Shown here piece after piece: positions 8,124 to 15,858 of a stretch of DNA of 19,874 nt. The stretch covers positions 1-19,874 of the forward strand of contig JAAZCR010000141.1 in NCBI GenBank assembly GCA_012513195.1, read 5' to 3'. The DNA is from Bacilli bacterium. GTDB lineage: Bacteria; Bacillota_I; Bacilli_A; Haloplasmatales; Haloplasmataceae. The notes under the pieces were generated by a model. It ran no database searches. It was not told the origin of the DNA and saw nothing but the letters and a program-made list of their open reading frames with translations. Each line of letters starts with the position of its first letter. The stretch's first letter is position 1. The position numbers and the translations under genes are program-made.

Positions 8124-9416
8124 CTATTTACCTGATATTAAAACATCCTTAACTTTTACATAAGGATAAATCTCATGACCAAAGTTTACTTGTTCTTTAG
8201 ATACTTCTACGATATTTGCTAGAGCATCTTTGAGATTTAAAGTAATCATCGTTTCATTTAATGGATACTTGATTTCACCATCTTCGATATAGAAACTATT
8301 CTTTAGGACAACAGATAAATCACCATTATTATTTGGATTGCCACCAGAGATGCGATGGACCAATACACCTCGTTTACAATTCTTAATCATGTCCTCTAAT
8401 GGAGTGTCGCCATTTTCGACGATATAACAACCACCGGTGTTATTACTACGTGGTAATCCTGTCTTCTTGGCACCATATTGGTTAAGAACATAACTTGTTA
8501 GCACACCTTTATCGAAAATGGTCATGTTCTTAGCCTCAAAGCCATCACCAGTAACGTGATATCCTTTAGCTATCCGTTCATCTCTAGGAGCAGCATGAAG
8601 GGTAAATAGGGGTGATGCTACTTGTTCACCTAGTTTATTGTATAAAGGACTGGTTTTAGAAATAAGTGGCATATTAGATAGATAAACATTTACCACAAAG
8701 TATACCAACATGCTCATGCAGTCAGGTGTTATGATGATGTCACCTTTAAATTTATCAGCTACCCCTTGGGTATAAATTTGATTTGTGGTTTCATCTAGCA
8801 CTTGTTTCAAGGAACCATAACTTAATAAATCTTTTTCTAACTTTCTGACGTAATAAGATGAATAGTTGAAAGAGGAGCTCTTATCCCCTTCTTTGGCCGC
8901 AAACAGGCTCGTAAAATCGTAATACCCTTCGGTTTCGGTGAAATCTACACCATTAGAGTTCATTAAATGTTTCGTGCTTACAGTAAACGAGATGGCAGTA
9001 TCCATAAGTTTAATTGTTGGATAATTAGTTTTAATATTATCCACATAATCTTGTAAAAGGTCAAACATTTTATTTAAATCAGGCTCTAAATCGCCACTCA
9101 CAAACGTCTTTGGTTCTTGATAAGGGGCGATATCGTAAGCTTCATCAACCTCTGAATTCGCACAAATTTCTACAACATTATCAATTGCCTCATTGATGCT
9201 TTGTTCATCGGTTTTATTAATGGAGATTGAGCCTTGTTTTTGATCTTTAATCACCGTTACGGAGTAATTATGATCAATGGTAGTTCGTAACAAAGAGATG
9301 CGTCCATTTTCAAGATTTAATTCATATTTGCGGTTGATACTTGTGCTACATTGACACTTATCAACCACCTTTTCTAAACGCGCTAAAGTGTGTTTGAGGA
9401 TTTCTTTGTTTGCCAC
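8124..9416 (-). CDS. tldE: TldE/PmbA-family metalloprotease partner subunit
   Basis: Non-catalytic partner of TldD. In E. coli the TldD/TldE heterodimer is a zinc protease that degrades unfolded peptides, matures microcin B17 and removes the CcdA antitoxin. The protein is about 430 aa. It has the family's N-terminal half with the GRIS-type strand and the C-terminal half with GDIIITPDCMSML in place of the HExxxH helix, then GYHVTGDGFEAKN, SYVLNQYGAKKTGLPRSNN and RISGGNPNNNGDLSVVLKNSFYIEDGEI, all typical of PmbA. The frame is open from a GTG at 9425. I prefer GTG 9416, one base after the tldD stop, because GGGGGTGA lies at a good distance. It is translated right after tldD in one operon. Confidence 0.9.
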   Translation of the reverse strand: MANKEILKHTLARLEKVVDKCQCSTSINRKYELNLENGRISLLRTTIDHNYSVTVIKDQKQGSISINKTDEQSINEAIDNVVEICANSEVDEAYDIAPYQEPKTFVSGDLEPDLNKMFDLLQDYVDNIKTNYPTIKLMDTAISFTVSTKHLMNSNGVDFTETEGYYDFTSLFAAKEGDKSSSFNYSSYYVRKLEKDLLSYGSLKQVLDETTNQIYTQGVADKFKGDIIITPDCMSMLVYFVVNVYLSNMPLISKTSPLYNKLGEQVASPLFTLHAAPRDERIAKGYHVTGDGFEAKNMTIFDKGVLTSYVLNQYGAKKTGLPRSNNTGGCYIVENGDTPLEDMIKNCKRGVLVHRISGGNPNNNGDLSVVLKNSFYIEDGEIKYPLNETMITLNLKDALANIVEVSKEQVNFGHEIYPYVKVKDVLISGK

Positions 9417-9417
9417 A

Positions 9418-10800
9418 TTACTCACCCCCGATATTTACTTTACACTTAATCGATGGTCCACCCATACCAACTGGTATTGGTTGTTTTTTACCACACATAC
9501 CACCAGTACCTGCCCAAGTCATTTCATCGGATACCATCGTTACACTCTTTAATACTTCAAAAGCTATACCAGAAATCGTTGTATCTTTAATCGCTCGTCC
9601 TAATTTACCATTCTTGATTTCATATCCCATGTTGACAGAGAAAGTAAATTCACTAGTTGTATCGGCTTGACCATTCCCTGTTTTCGTTAAGAAATAGCCA
9701 TCTTCAATAGAAGCAATCATATCTTCTAACTTATCTTTACCTGGTAGAATAGCGGTATTACGCATTCTAATTAGTGGTTCATCATTAAATTGCCATGCTC
9801 GCGCGTTGCCTTTTGGTTCTGTGCCAAAAAGACGAGCAGTTTCTTTATTATGCATATAGTTTCTTAAGATACCATTTTCAATAATCACCACATCTTCCGC
9901 TACTACCCCTTCATCATCCATATAGATGGGCATAGTGAGGGTCTTGCCGTTATATGTATTGGCAAAATCTACTAGCGTTACTAGTGGTGAGGCTACTTCT
10001 TTATTCATGTACTCAGCTGCGATGGATCCACCTAGGACTAAATCGGCTTCAGTAGTATGACCAATCGCTTCATGAGCTAAAATACCAGCGATGTCACTAG
10101 CCAGGATAACTTCGCATAATCCTGCTTTTGGCATAACTCCTTCGCTCTTCTTAATTAATTCTTGATACAATGTATCGATTTTAGGGAAGAAGTTTTCAGG
10201 ATTATCAAGAAAATCTTGTGCTTCTCCTAATCCACCAAAGGCTTCATAGAGATTTACGGGTACACCATCTTTTACTACTGTTAGTTGAACGGGAATGGCA
10301 GTACGAGGAATAAAGGAATAAAATTCAACACCATCACTGGTGACTAAGTTCTTTTCCATGGATAAGAATTGAATTCCTACATAGCGTTGCATAACATCTG
10401 GATATTTAGTGGCTATATAGTTATCAAGTAATTTAATGAATTCCTTGATTTCTCCTTGACTCAATGGGTGTTTCGTACTGCGAAAATCCTTTTTCATTTT
10501 CCCAACAGTTGGATTAAACAATGCCTTTCGTAAATCTAAACGCGAATCTAAAAAACTCGCATTGTTTTCAGCTTCACTTAACACCGCTTGAATTCCAGCA
10601 TCATTCACTACCGAGTTAGACGCAAAGCCCCAGGAACCATTTTTATATACACGTGCACTAACACCGTGAATGCGATTTTGGCTGTTACTAATCATGTTAC
10701 CATTAAGAAAAGCCATACTCATTATATTGTTGGATTGCACACGGAGTTCTGTGTATGGTGTTAATAATGCGAGGTATTCTTTAAGATTATTCGTGTTCAT
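9418..10800 (-). CDS. tldD: TldD-family zinc metalloprotease
   Basis: Catalytic subunit of the TldD/TldE peptidase, 460 aa, close to the usual length. The zinc motif HEAIGH (HExxxH, residues 243-248) sits in GILAHEAIGHTTEADLV. The C-terminal GTGGMCGKKQPIPVGMGGP carries Cys436, equivalent to the third zinc ligand in the E. coli enzyme. Also typical are VTLVDFANT, MDDEGV, ARAWQFNDEPLIRMRNT and the GQADTTSEFTFSV strand. It probably removes unfolded or modified peptides through a narrow internal chamber. GGGGG precedes the ATG. The upstream 235 bases are AT-rich with TATAAT-like boxes but no convincing -35. tldE follows directly. Confidence 0.94.
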   Translation of the reverse strand: MNTNNLKEYLALLTPYTELRVQSNNIMSMAFLNGNMISNSQNRIHGVSARVYKNGSWGFASNSVVNDAGIQAVLSEAENNASFLDSRLDLRKALFNPTVGKMKKDFRSTKHPLSQGEIKEFIKLLDNYIATKYPDVMQRYVGIQFLSMEKNLVTSDGVEFYSFIPRTAIPVQLTVVKDGVPVNLYEAFGGLGEAQDFLDNPENFFPKIDTLYQELIKKSEGVMPKAGLCEVILASDIAGILAHEAIGHTTEADLVLGGSIAAEYMNKEVASPLVTLVDFANTYNGKTLTMPIYMDDEGVVAEDVVIIENGILRNYMHNKETARLFGTEPKGNARAWQFNDEPLIRMRNTAILPGKDKLEDMIASIEDGYFLTKTGNGQADTTSEFTFSVNMGYEIKNGKLGRAIKDTTISGIAFEVLKSVTMVSDEMTWAGTGGMCGKKQPIPVGMGGPSIKCKVNIGGE

Positions 10801-10961
10801 ACAATCCCCCTTCTTTTAATTGATTATTATAATAATAGCAAATATTTCTCGTTATTAATAGTATTTTTTATAAAAATTACTCAACTTTTAGTTGTGCTTT
10901 TTAGACATTTTTTATGATTAAAAGGTTAATTAAACATTTTTACTTTTTTATAAAAATATTA

Positions 10962-10990
10962 TTGTTTTTCGATAATTTTATGTATATAAT
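10962..10990 (+). promoter_or_regulatory. promoter of cassette A
   Basis: TTGTTT (10962-10967), 17 bases, TATAAT (10985-10990). It lies 45 bases before the ATG at 11036, which has a full AGGAGG (11025-11030). Confidence 0.75.
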
Positions 10991-11023
10991 ATTACTAGAA
11001 TTATCGAAAAACGATAATTTTAT
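10964..11023. promoter_or_regulatory. inverted and direct repeat operator around the cassette A promoter
   Basis: A perfect 14-bp inverted repeat, GTTTTTCGATAATT (10964-10977) and its complement (10999-11012), brackets the -10 box with a 21-base centre. The left arm covers the -35 and the right arm the expected transcription start. CGATAATTTTAT recurs in direct orientation at 10970-10981 and 11012-11023, giving three CGATAAT units in total. This is the layout expected for repression by a dimeric or tetrameric DNA-binding protein. The XRE regulator encoded second in the operon is the obvious candidate. It could also form an RNA hairpin in the leader. Confidence 0.65.
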
Positions 11024-11035
11024 TAGGAGGGTTTT

Positions 11036-12130
11036 ATGCTAACTAAAATCTTCTACCATTTCTACGATTATAAGAAAAAACCAATAAACTTAATATCGTG
11101 TATATTACTCGCAATTGTACTAGTGATATTAGGATTATTTAATAATTATTCTACAAATGAAAGCACTTTTTCTAGAAGTGAACGAGCAATTATCATCGAT
11201 ATTACTCTCTATCCCTTTATACTAATAAGCAAACTATTAAAATCATTAGCTTTAGCTAGTTCAACAGGAAATCTTATCGCAATAATCATATTGGGACTAA
11301 TATGTGCCTTGCCTTTAATTAGTTATGTTAGTCGCTGTATCATTACAAGGAAACACTTTTCATTAGGTAGTTTTACTTTTAATATCATTTTAGGCGCAAT
11401 GATTGGTATAATTATTTACTATTTAATTAATCCTTCGTTAATATCACTACCAAAAGAATTAGTAGAAATCTTAAAGTATGAATATGTTGATGATTTAATT
11501 AAGAAAGCATTAGATGATTTTCGCAAAATATTCCTCTGGGTCTTAGTTATCGTTTTAATCCAGATAATCATTCTCTATATTATCTACAATTTAATAAACA
11601 TTAATAAAAATAATCTAAACCTATTTAAAGCAGCTAAATATTTTTTAATGTTCCAAAGAATATGTTATACAATTCTCTTTATTATAGCTTTCTTTTCACT
11701 CCCAGGAATGTTCAAAAATGATTTAATCGGATTAATTAATGCTGAATTTGGTATATTACATATATTTGTATTAATTATAATAAAATATTCATTCTTATAT
11801 CTTATGACTTTTCTGATGCTAAAAGTATTACGCACCATACATGATCTCTTAGTAAACTTCACAAATGAAATCCTCTTTTCGGTTGAAAATGTGATAATAC
11901 TTAAAAAATGTAGTCGATTATTCCTTATTAACGCTATCGCTAGTTTCACTTTTCAAATAATATGGAACATTTATCAATTCATTAATAAAAGCAATATCCC
12001 CATTGAAGACCTTAAGTTTATCGTTGGCTTCCCTTATGCTTCACTCTTCCTCACACTCCTCTTTTACTTGTTAGCTCTGGTAATGCATCAAAGTTACGAA
12101 ATTTATACAGAAAATAGTTTAACGATCTAA
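11036..12130 (+). CDS. eight-TM membrane protein with DUF2975-like C-terminal half (cassette A)
   Basis: Membrane protein of unknown function, 364 aa. About eight TM segments are visible near residues 18-37, 79-98, 110-131, 167-188, 207-227, 240-265, 302-322 and 334-352. The C-terminal half has the DUF2975 layout: four TMs, an amphipathic link between TM2 and TM3 with a VENVIILKKCSRLFL-type 'N-x-x-x-L-R/K' stretch, and the closing HQSYEIYTENSLTI, like the family's '...L-Q-E-E-N-D-L-T-V'. DUF2975 proteins are normally under 200 residues and encoded next to a YozG-type XRE gene, as here. The N-terminal half (four more TMs) is an extension I do not recognise. AGGAGG ribosome site; the XRE gene follows after one base. 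DUF2975 assignment is inferred from pattern and context. Confidence 0.75.
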   Translation: MLTKIFYHFYDYKKKPINLISCILLAIVLVILGLFNNYSTNESTFSRSERAIIIDITLYPFILISKLLKSLALASSTGNLIAIIILGLICALPLISYVSRCIITRKHFSLGSFTFNIILGAMIGIIIYYLINPSLISLPKELVEILKYEYVDDLIKKALDDFRKIFLWVLVIVLIQIIILYIIYNLININKNNLNLFKAAKYFLMFQRICYTILFIIAFFSLPGMFKNDLIGLINAEFGILHIFVLIIIKYSFLYLMTFLMLKVLRTIHDLLVNFTNEILFSVENVIILKKCSRLFLINAIASFTFQIIWNIYQFINKSNIPIEDLKFIVGFPYASLFLTLLFYLLALVMHQSYEIYTENSLTI

Positions 12131-12131
12131 T

Positions 12132-12368
12132 ATGAGTATCTACGTTAATTTAGATGAGATTATCAAGAAAAATAATATTACTTCCAAAGAATTAGCGGAA
12201 CTTATAGGCATTACCGAAGCTAATCTATCTATCCTCCGCAGTAACAAAGCAAAAGCGATTCGCTTTTCTACTTTAAATAAATTATGCAAAATTCTTCAAT
12301 GTGAACCAGGCGATATTTTGAAATATATAGATGATAATGAGGAAGGAGAGGAAAGTGAAGATGAATAA
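12132..12368 (+). CDS. XRE-family (YozG-like) transcriptional regulator
   Basis: Small Cro/CI-type helix-turn-helix protein, 78 aa. The HTH spans about residues 16-40 (TSKELAELIGITEANLSILR) with the family's closing pattern RFSTLNKLCKILQCEPGDILKYI (44-66), and an acidic tail. It probably binds the inverted repeat at 10964-11012 and controls its own operon, perhaps in response to the membrane protein it is coupled to. It starts one base after the membrane gene stop with no real Shine-Dalgarno, so it likely depends on translational coupling. It overlaps the L1 pseudogene start by 8 bases. No such gene exists in cassette B. Confidence 0.9.
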   Translation: MSIYVNLDEIIKKNNITSKELAELIGITEANLSILRSNKAKAIRFSTLNKLCKILQCEPGDILKYIDDNEEGEESEDE

Positions 12369-13106
12369 ATTATGTAAAACTCTTATTTTTCTTTTCACAT
12401 TACTCATATTAATGGGGTGTCAACTAGTAAAAAACCATCCACTACAAAAGAAACTTCTTTAATCCCTTATGCAACTAAAATAAAACTAGATGATGATACA
12501 GTTGATTATTATGTATTTAAAAGAGACTTTTACAATATCAATCAAAATAACGATATAGAAATTGCCTTTTCAACAACTACCTTTATTATGTCCCCATATA
12601 CTTCTGTAATGGACTATAAAAATTACATCTTTAGAGGTTATTATCGATTTGATAGAGACCGGTATCAATGTGTAACATTAAGTTTTATTTTCTTAAATGA
12701 AAATGACGAGTATGAAGAAGGTACGCCTGAAACTTTTTGTGGTGATGAGGCACATATAAGTTATAATTCAGTCTATAATGATAACGTCATCCTTCGTTTT
12801 ATGGATGTTGATTACCTCGAAAGCTTAGAAGTCGTCGAGTTTGATAATGATAACAACAAGATACTAGTTCATACAATTGATCTAACCAAAGATAATATTA
12901 CCCTTGCGATTTCTTAAGATATTAAAGATATTATCATTCGCGAAAAATATATTGATGCCAATGGTGAAGTATATTACAACATTAAACGATTTCCCCATGA
13001 ATGGATAGAGGTGGGGAAACATGAAATCTTTTATCTAGACAAAGAAAATAAACGTCAATTTATTAAGTTAAGTTTTACATTTAGGAACGAGGGCGAATCA
13101 GCATGA
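12361..13106 (+). pseudogene. lipoprotein L1 of cassette A, broken by frameshift and stop
   Basis: The start is intact: MNKLCKTLIFLFTLLILMGC with a lipobox (LMGC, Cys20), then QLVK. One base appears lost in the A6 run at 12429-12434, so translation stops at 12460-12462 after 33 residues. In the restored frame the rest (12435 onward) matches cassette B L1: KIKLDDDTVDYY, FDRDRYQCVTLSF, ETFCGDEAH, DVDYLESLEVVEFDND. At 12915-12917 a TAA stands where B has Lys (ISKD). After it the homology continues in the same frame (KYIDANGEVYY) to the TGA at 13104-13106, which overlaps the next start. Restored length is about 248 residues against 252 in B. The open piece 12417-12917 is a remnant, not a separate gene. 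Two separate lesions argue against a sequencing slip. Confidence 0.88.
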
Positions 13107-13792
13107 AACGAATGATTATAATTTTTACCGTCTTAATTACCATTTGCGTTATGTCTAGTTGTAGCATTTTAAAAAAATTATTCGGACCAACACAAACGTC
13201 CAACAATCTACCTATTAGTGACTATATTGGTATAAAAATCACACTCTTAGACGACACATTTGAAAACTCAGTGGATGAGTACTACTACGTTAATGGTGAA
13301 AAAACTCCATACATCCATGATATAGTTGTATTAGACAATTATGATTTTGACGTTCATCATGTCAAACATCTTATTGATGTTTATACATCGAAAAAATTTA
13401 ATTATTATAAAATCGCAACATTAATTAAAGAAAACAATATAATCAAAACATTAGATTCATCTGATAGTTCGTGTTCAAATGTAGATGGAAGAGATCTTAT
13501 TTCATATAGAACCATTACCTATGATTATGTAAGTAACAATAGGAAAGAAAGAATTACCTTTAATGTAACTATATTAATTGTTCCTGAACTTATAAAATAT
13601 ACCTTAATTGAGTATGACCAAAACCATAATAAGATTGTTTCTAACACCTATGATATAAGTAATTTACCAACTGAATATACACTTAATTCCAATACAGCCT
13701 ATTGTCGCATTATTCATGAATACAAACAACTTACTGAGACTCAAGTTATTGAAAAAATTGTTGATCGTAACCAAATGTTAATGTTACAATAA
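13103..13792 (+). CDS. lipoprotein L2 of cassette A, C-terminally truncated by an insertion
   Basis: Predicted membrane-anchored extracellular lipoprotein, 229 aa as it stands, function unknown. The signal is MKRMIIIFTVLITICVMSSC with lipobox MSSC (Cys20). It is a paralog of cassette B L2: IGIKITLLDDTFEN, VNGEKTPYIHDI, IKENNIIKTL, SNTAYCRIIHEY. The final residues MLMLQ and the stop are encoded by the 101-bp insertion at 13777. The original 27-residue ending lies stranded at 13885-13966. Of the two family cysteines after the lipobox, the first is replaced (KFNYYK). The start ATG overlaps the L1 stop. The shortened product may still be made, but it lacks the conserved end. Confidence 0.8.
   Translation: MKRMIIIFTVLITICVMSSCSILKKLFGPTQTSNNLPISDYIGIKITLLDDTFENSVDEYYYVNGEKTPYIHDIVVLDNYDFDVHHVKHLIDVYTSKKFNYYKIATLIKENNIIKTLDSSDSSCSNVDGRDLISYRTITYDYVSNNRKERITFNVTILIVPELIKYTLIEYDQNHNKIVSNTYDISNLPTEYTLNSNTAYCRIIHEYKQLTETQVIEKIVDRNQMLMLQ
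13770..13776 (+). repeat. target site duplication, left copy
   Basis: ACCAAAT directly before the insertion; an identical copy stands at 13878-13884 directly after it. Confidence 0.8.
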
Positions 13793-13877
13793 AAGCAACC
13801 TATTTGTTCGCAAGAAATTTACCAATATTGGTAGTTTTCTCACGCTCAAAATTGGTAATTTTTATATTGACATTAAC
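13777..13877. mobile_element. 101-bp MITE-like insertion in L2 of cassette A
   Basis: The element begins GTTAATGT (13777-13784) and ends ACATTAAC (13870-13877), perfect 8-bp terminal inverted repeats, with CAATA next to the left end loosely mirrored by TATATTG at the right. It is flanked by the 7-bp direct repeat ACCAAAT. Removing the element and one repeat copy (108 bp) joins codons for R-N-Q-I-A-E-G-Y in frame, matching R-N-T-I-I-K-G-Y in cassette B. Inside is a 14-bp perfect palindrome TACCAATATTGGTA (13820-13833) and another ATTGGTAA (13851-13858) followed by a T run, so it could fold into hairpins and perhaps terminate transcription. It encodes no transposase, so it would move by one supplied elsewhere; IS family unknown. 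Confidence 0.85.
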
Positions 13878-13884
13878 ACCAAAT
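13878..13884 (+). repeat. target site duplication, right copy
   Basis: ACCAAAT directly after the insertion, identical to 13770-13776. Confidence 0.8.
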
Positions 13885-13966
13885 AGCTGAAGGATATAGC
13901 GATTATGTATATAATCTTATCAAAGATAACGAACGAAAATTTTACGAAATTAAATTAATAATATGA
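13885..13966 (+). pseudogene. stranded 3' end of lipoprotein L2 (cassette A)
   Basis: In the same frame as the 13103 gene this encodes AEGYSDYVYNLIKDNERKF plus a short end to a TGA at 13964-13966. It aligns with the end of cassette B L2 (KGYTHRIYTVINDGERAYY). It has no start of its own and is cut off by the TAA inside the insertion. Confidence 0.85.
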
Positions 13967-14022
13967 TACGATTATCCTAGGTTTAAGTATATTATTATGT
14001 AAAAACAGATTTAGGAGGAATT

Positions 14023-15078
14023 ATGTTAACCAAAATTTTCTACCATTTCTATAATTACAAGAAAAGCGCGCTTAACCTAATATCGTTTATTCTACTTGCA
14101 GTTGTGTTGGTAGTATTAGGCTTAATAAGTAACTTTACCGCAAATAGTATCTCTGTTATCTTTGAAGTTATCATGTATCCTTTTAAACTGATAAGCGATT
14201 TACTAAGGTATCTATCTTTATCTGGTACAGTAGGTAACCTCATTTCGTTAATCATCTTTGGTTTAATCTCGCTATTACCATTAATTCTATATGTTTATCA
14301 AACATTAAAAAGTAAACATCGAGTTAACATCGTTAGTTTGGTATTTTATCTTATTATTAGTATACTTATCGGAGTAATCATATATTATTTGATTAACCCT
14401 GAACTAATAACCAGACCTCTAGATAACTTTGATTATTTAAAAGATATCTTACAAATCTATCTTGATTATTATCGTAAAACTATTCAACTAGGATTAATCT
14501 TTATCACGCTTATCATTGTCGTTTTATATCTTACTTATCGTTTCTTAGTAAAAACAAAACAAACATCTCTAAACCTCTTTAAAGCAGCTAAATATTTACT
14601 AGTGATTCAAAGACTTAGTTATACCATCCTCTTCATCGTAACCTTCTATATTTTACCAATACTAATTAAAAGTGAGGTAAAAGGTATAGCGGATATTCAA
14701 CATGGAAAAGGGCACATGATTTTCTTAATCTTTATCAAATATGCATTTTATTACTTGATAACGTATCTATGGTTTAAAATATTACGTAATATCCATGACC
14801 TATTAACTAATTACACCCAGGAAATCCTTTTCGAAAAAGAGAATGTCGTCTTATTCAAAAAATGTAGCGTGCTTTTCTTAATTAATTTCATCGCAAATCT
14901 TACTTATCAACTAATTTACAATGCATATCAACTAATCTTTAAGAATTACATTCAAAACATCAGTTTATCCTTTGACTTCCCTTTGAGTTCACTTGTACTC
15001 ACATTAGTGTTTTATTTACTAGCCCTTTGGATGCATCAAAGCTATGAAATCTATACAGAAAACAAGCTTACAATTTAA
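14023..15078 (+). CDS. eight-TM membrane protein with DUF2975-like C-terminal half (cassette B)
   Basis: Paralog of the protein at 11036, 351 aa, with the same eight-TM layout. Strongest matches are the first residues (MLTKIFYHFYNYKK), YYLINPELI, SLNLFKAAKYLLVIQRLSYTI, ILRNIHDLLTNYTQEILF, ENVVLFKKCSVLFLIN and the final ALWMHQSYEIYTENKLTI. AGGAGG precedes the ATG. Upstream of it I see no good -35 and no copy of the cassette A operator, so expression may come from a weak local TATATT/TATTAT box or readthrough from cassette A. Directly downstream, where A has the XRE gene, there are only 21 bases before L1. Confidence 0.75.
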   Translation: MLTKIFYHFYNYKKSALNLISFILLAVVLVVLGLISNFTANSISVIFEVIMYPFKLISDLLRYLSLSGTVGNLISLIIFGLISLLPLILYVYQTLKSKHRVNIVSLVFYLIISILIGVIIYYLINPELITRPLDNFDYLKDILQIYLDYYRKTIQLGLIFITLIIVVLYLTYRFLVKTKQTSLNLFKAAKYLLVIQRLSYTILFIVTFYILPILIKSEVKGIADIQHGKGHMIFLIFIKYAFYYLITYLWFKILRNIHDLLTNYTQEILFEKENVVLFKKCSVLFLINFIANLTYQLIYNAYQLIFKNYIQNISLSFDFPLSSLVLTLVFYLLALWMHQSYEIYTENKLTI

Positions 15079-15099
15079 AGAACGGGAGAGGATTAAACT

Positions 15100-15858
15100 A
15101 TGTTCAAATGGATCAAATATTTACTTCTTCCATTTACTATCTTTTTCTTAATTGGATGTCAACTGGCAGTTAATACTTCTTCTAATACTACGTCAACTAT
15201 TTCTAGTAAATATGACAAACCCTATGCGTTACAAATCAAATTAGATGAAGATACAATTGATTATTATCTTATTACTCTATTTCACGACTTTACTGAAGAA
15301 GATTTACTTTCATCAAGTAATTTTATAAAAGATATCCACATAAGTATTATTTACAGTGACCAAGAACACATAACGGCTACTTATCTTTTTGATCGGGATC
15401 GTTATGAATGCATTACGCTAAGTTATCTCTTCTTAAACGATAATAAAGAAATATTCGAGGGGCCAGAAGAAACCTTCTGTCAAGACCAGGCTTATTTAAC
15501 ATATAATTCATCAACTTATTTACATACCGTTACATTAACATTAAAAGATGTTGATTATCTTGACAATATTGAGATTGTAGAATATGATAATGAGTTCAAT
15601 AAACTTCGAAGTAATACCTTAGAACTATCGCAAAAAGAGATATCATATGTAATCTCTAAAGATACAGATAAGTTTCTCATTATCCAAAAATACATTGATG
15701 CGCATGGTGAAGTTTATTATCTGCGCGAACATTTTAATCGCAGTAGTATAGAAAAAGGTTATTTTGACTATTTCTATTATACAGTTGTAAGTTTAAATCA
15801 AACAAATGAGCGTCAATTGTCTATTATTAAATTTACAATAGAAGATGAGGATATATGA
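15100..15858 (+). CDS. lipoprotein L1 of cassette B
   Basis: Predicted extracellular lipoprotein of unknown function, 252 aa. The signal peptide ends in the lipobox LIGC (Cys20) after MFKWIKYLLLPFTIFF. A Ser/Thr/Asn-rich linker (about 22-40) and a beta-rich domain follow: LQIKLDEDTIDYYLI, FDRDRYECITLSYLFLND, EETFC, TLKDVDYLDNIEIVEYDNE, then KYIDAHGEVYY. The two later cysteines (RYEC and ETFC) are shared with the broken copy in A and positioned like those in L2, so they may pair. GGGAGAGGA is the ribosome site. The stop overlaps the L2 start. This intact copy served to reconstruct the pseudogene at 12361. Confidence 0.82.
   Translation: MFKWIKYLLLPFTIFFLIGCQLAVNTSSNTTSTISSKYDKPYALQIKLDEDTIDYYLITLFHDFTEEDLLSSSNFIKDIHISIIYSDQEHITATYLFDRDRYECITLSYLFLNDNKEIFEGPEETFCQDQAYLTYNSSTYLHTVTLTLKDVDYLDNIEIVEYDNEFNKLRSNTLELSQKEISYVISKDTDKFLIIQKYIDAHGEVYYLREHFNRSSIEKGYFDYFYYTVVSLNQTNERQLSIIKFTIEDEDI

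Noticed and set aside
10801..10961. Search for an RNA gene or riboswitch upstream of cassette A
   Set aside because: The stretch is simple AT-rich sequence without conserved elements or stable hairpins apart from the operator repeats further on.
12429..12434. Phase variation by slippage in the A6 run of L1
   Set aside because: The second lesion, an in-frame TAA at 12915, means a corrected frame would still give a truncated protein, so current phase switching is unlikely.
12417..12917. Stand-alone 166-residue ORF starting at a GTG
   Set aside because: It is the out-of-frame middle of the L1 lipoprotein. The signal peptide lies upstream in another frame and homology continues past its stop.
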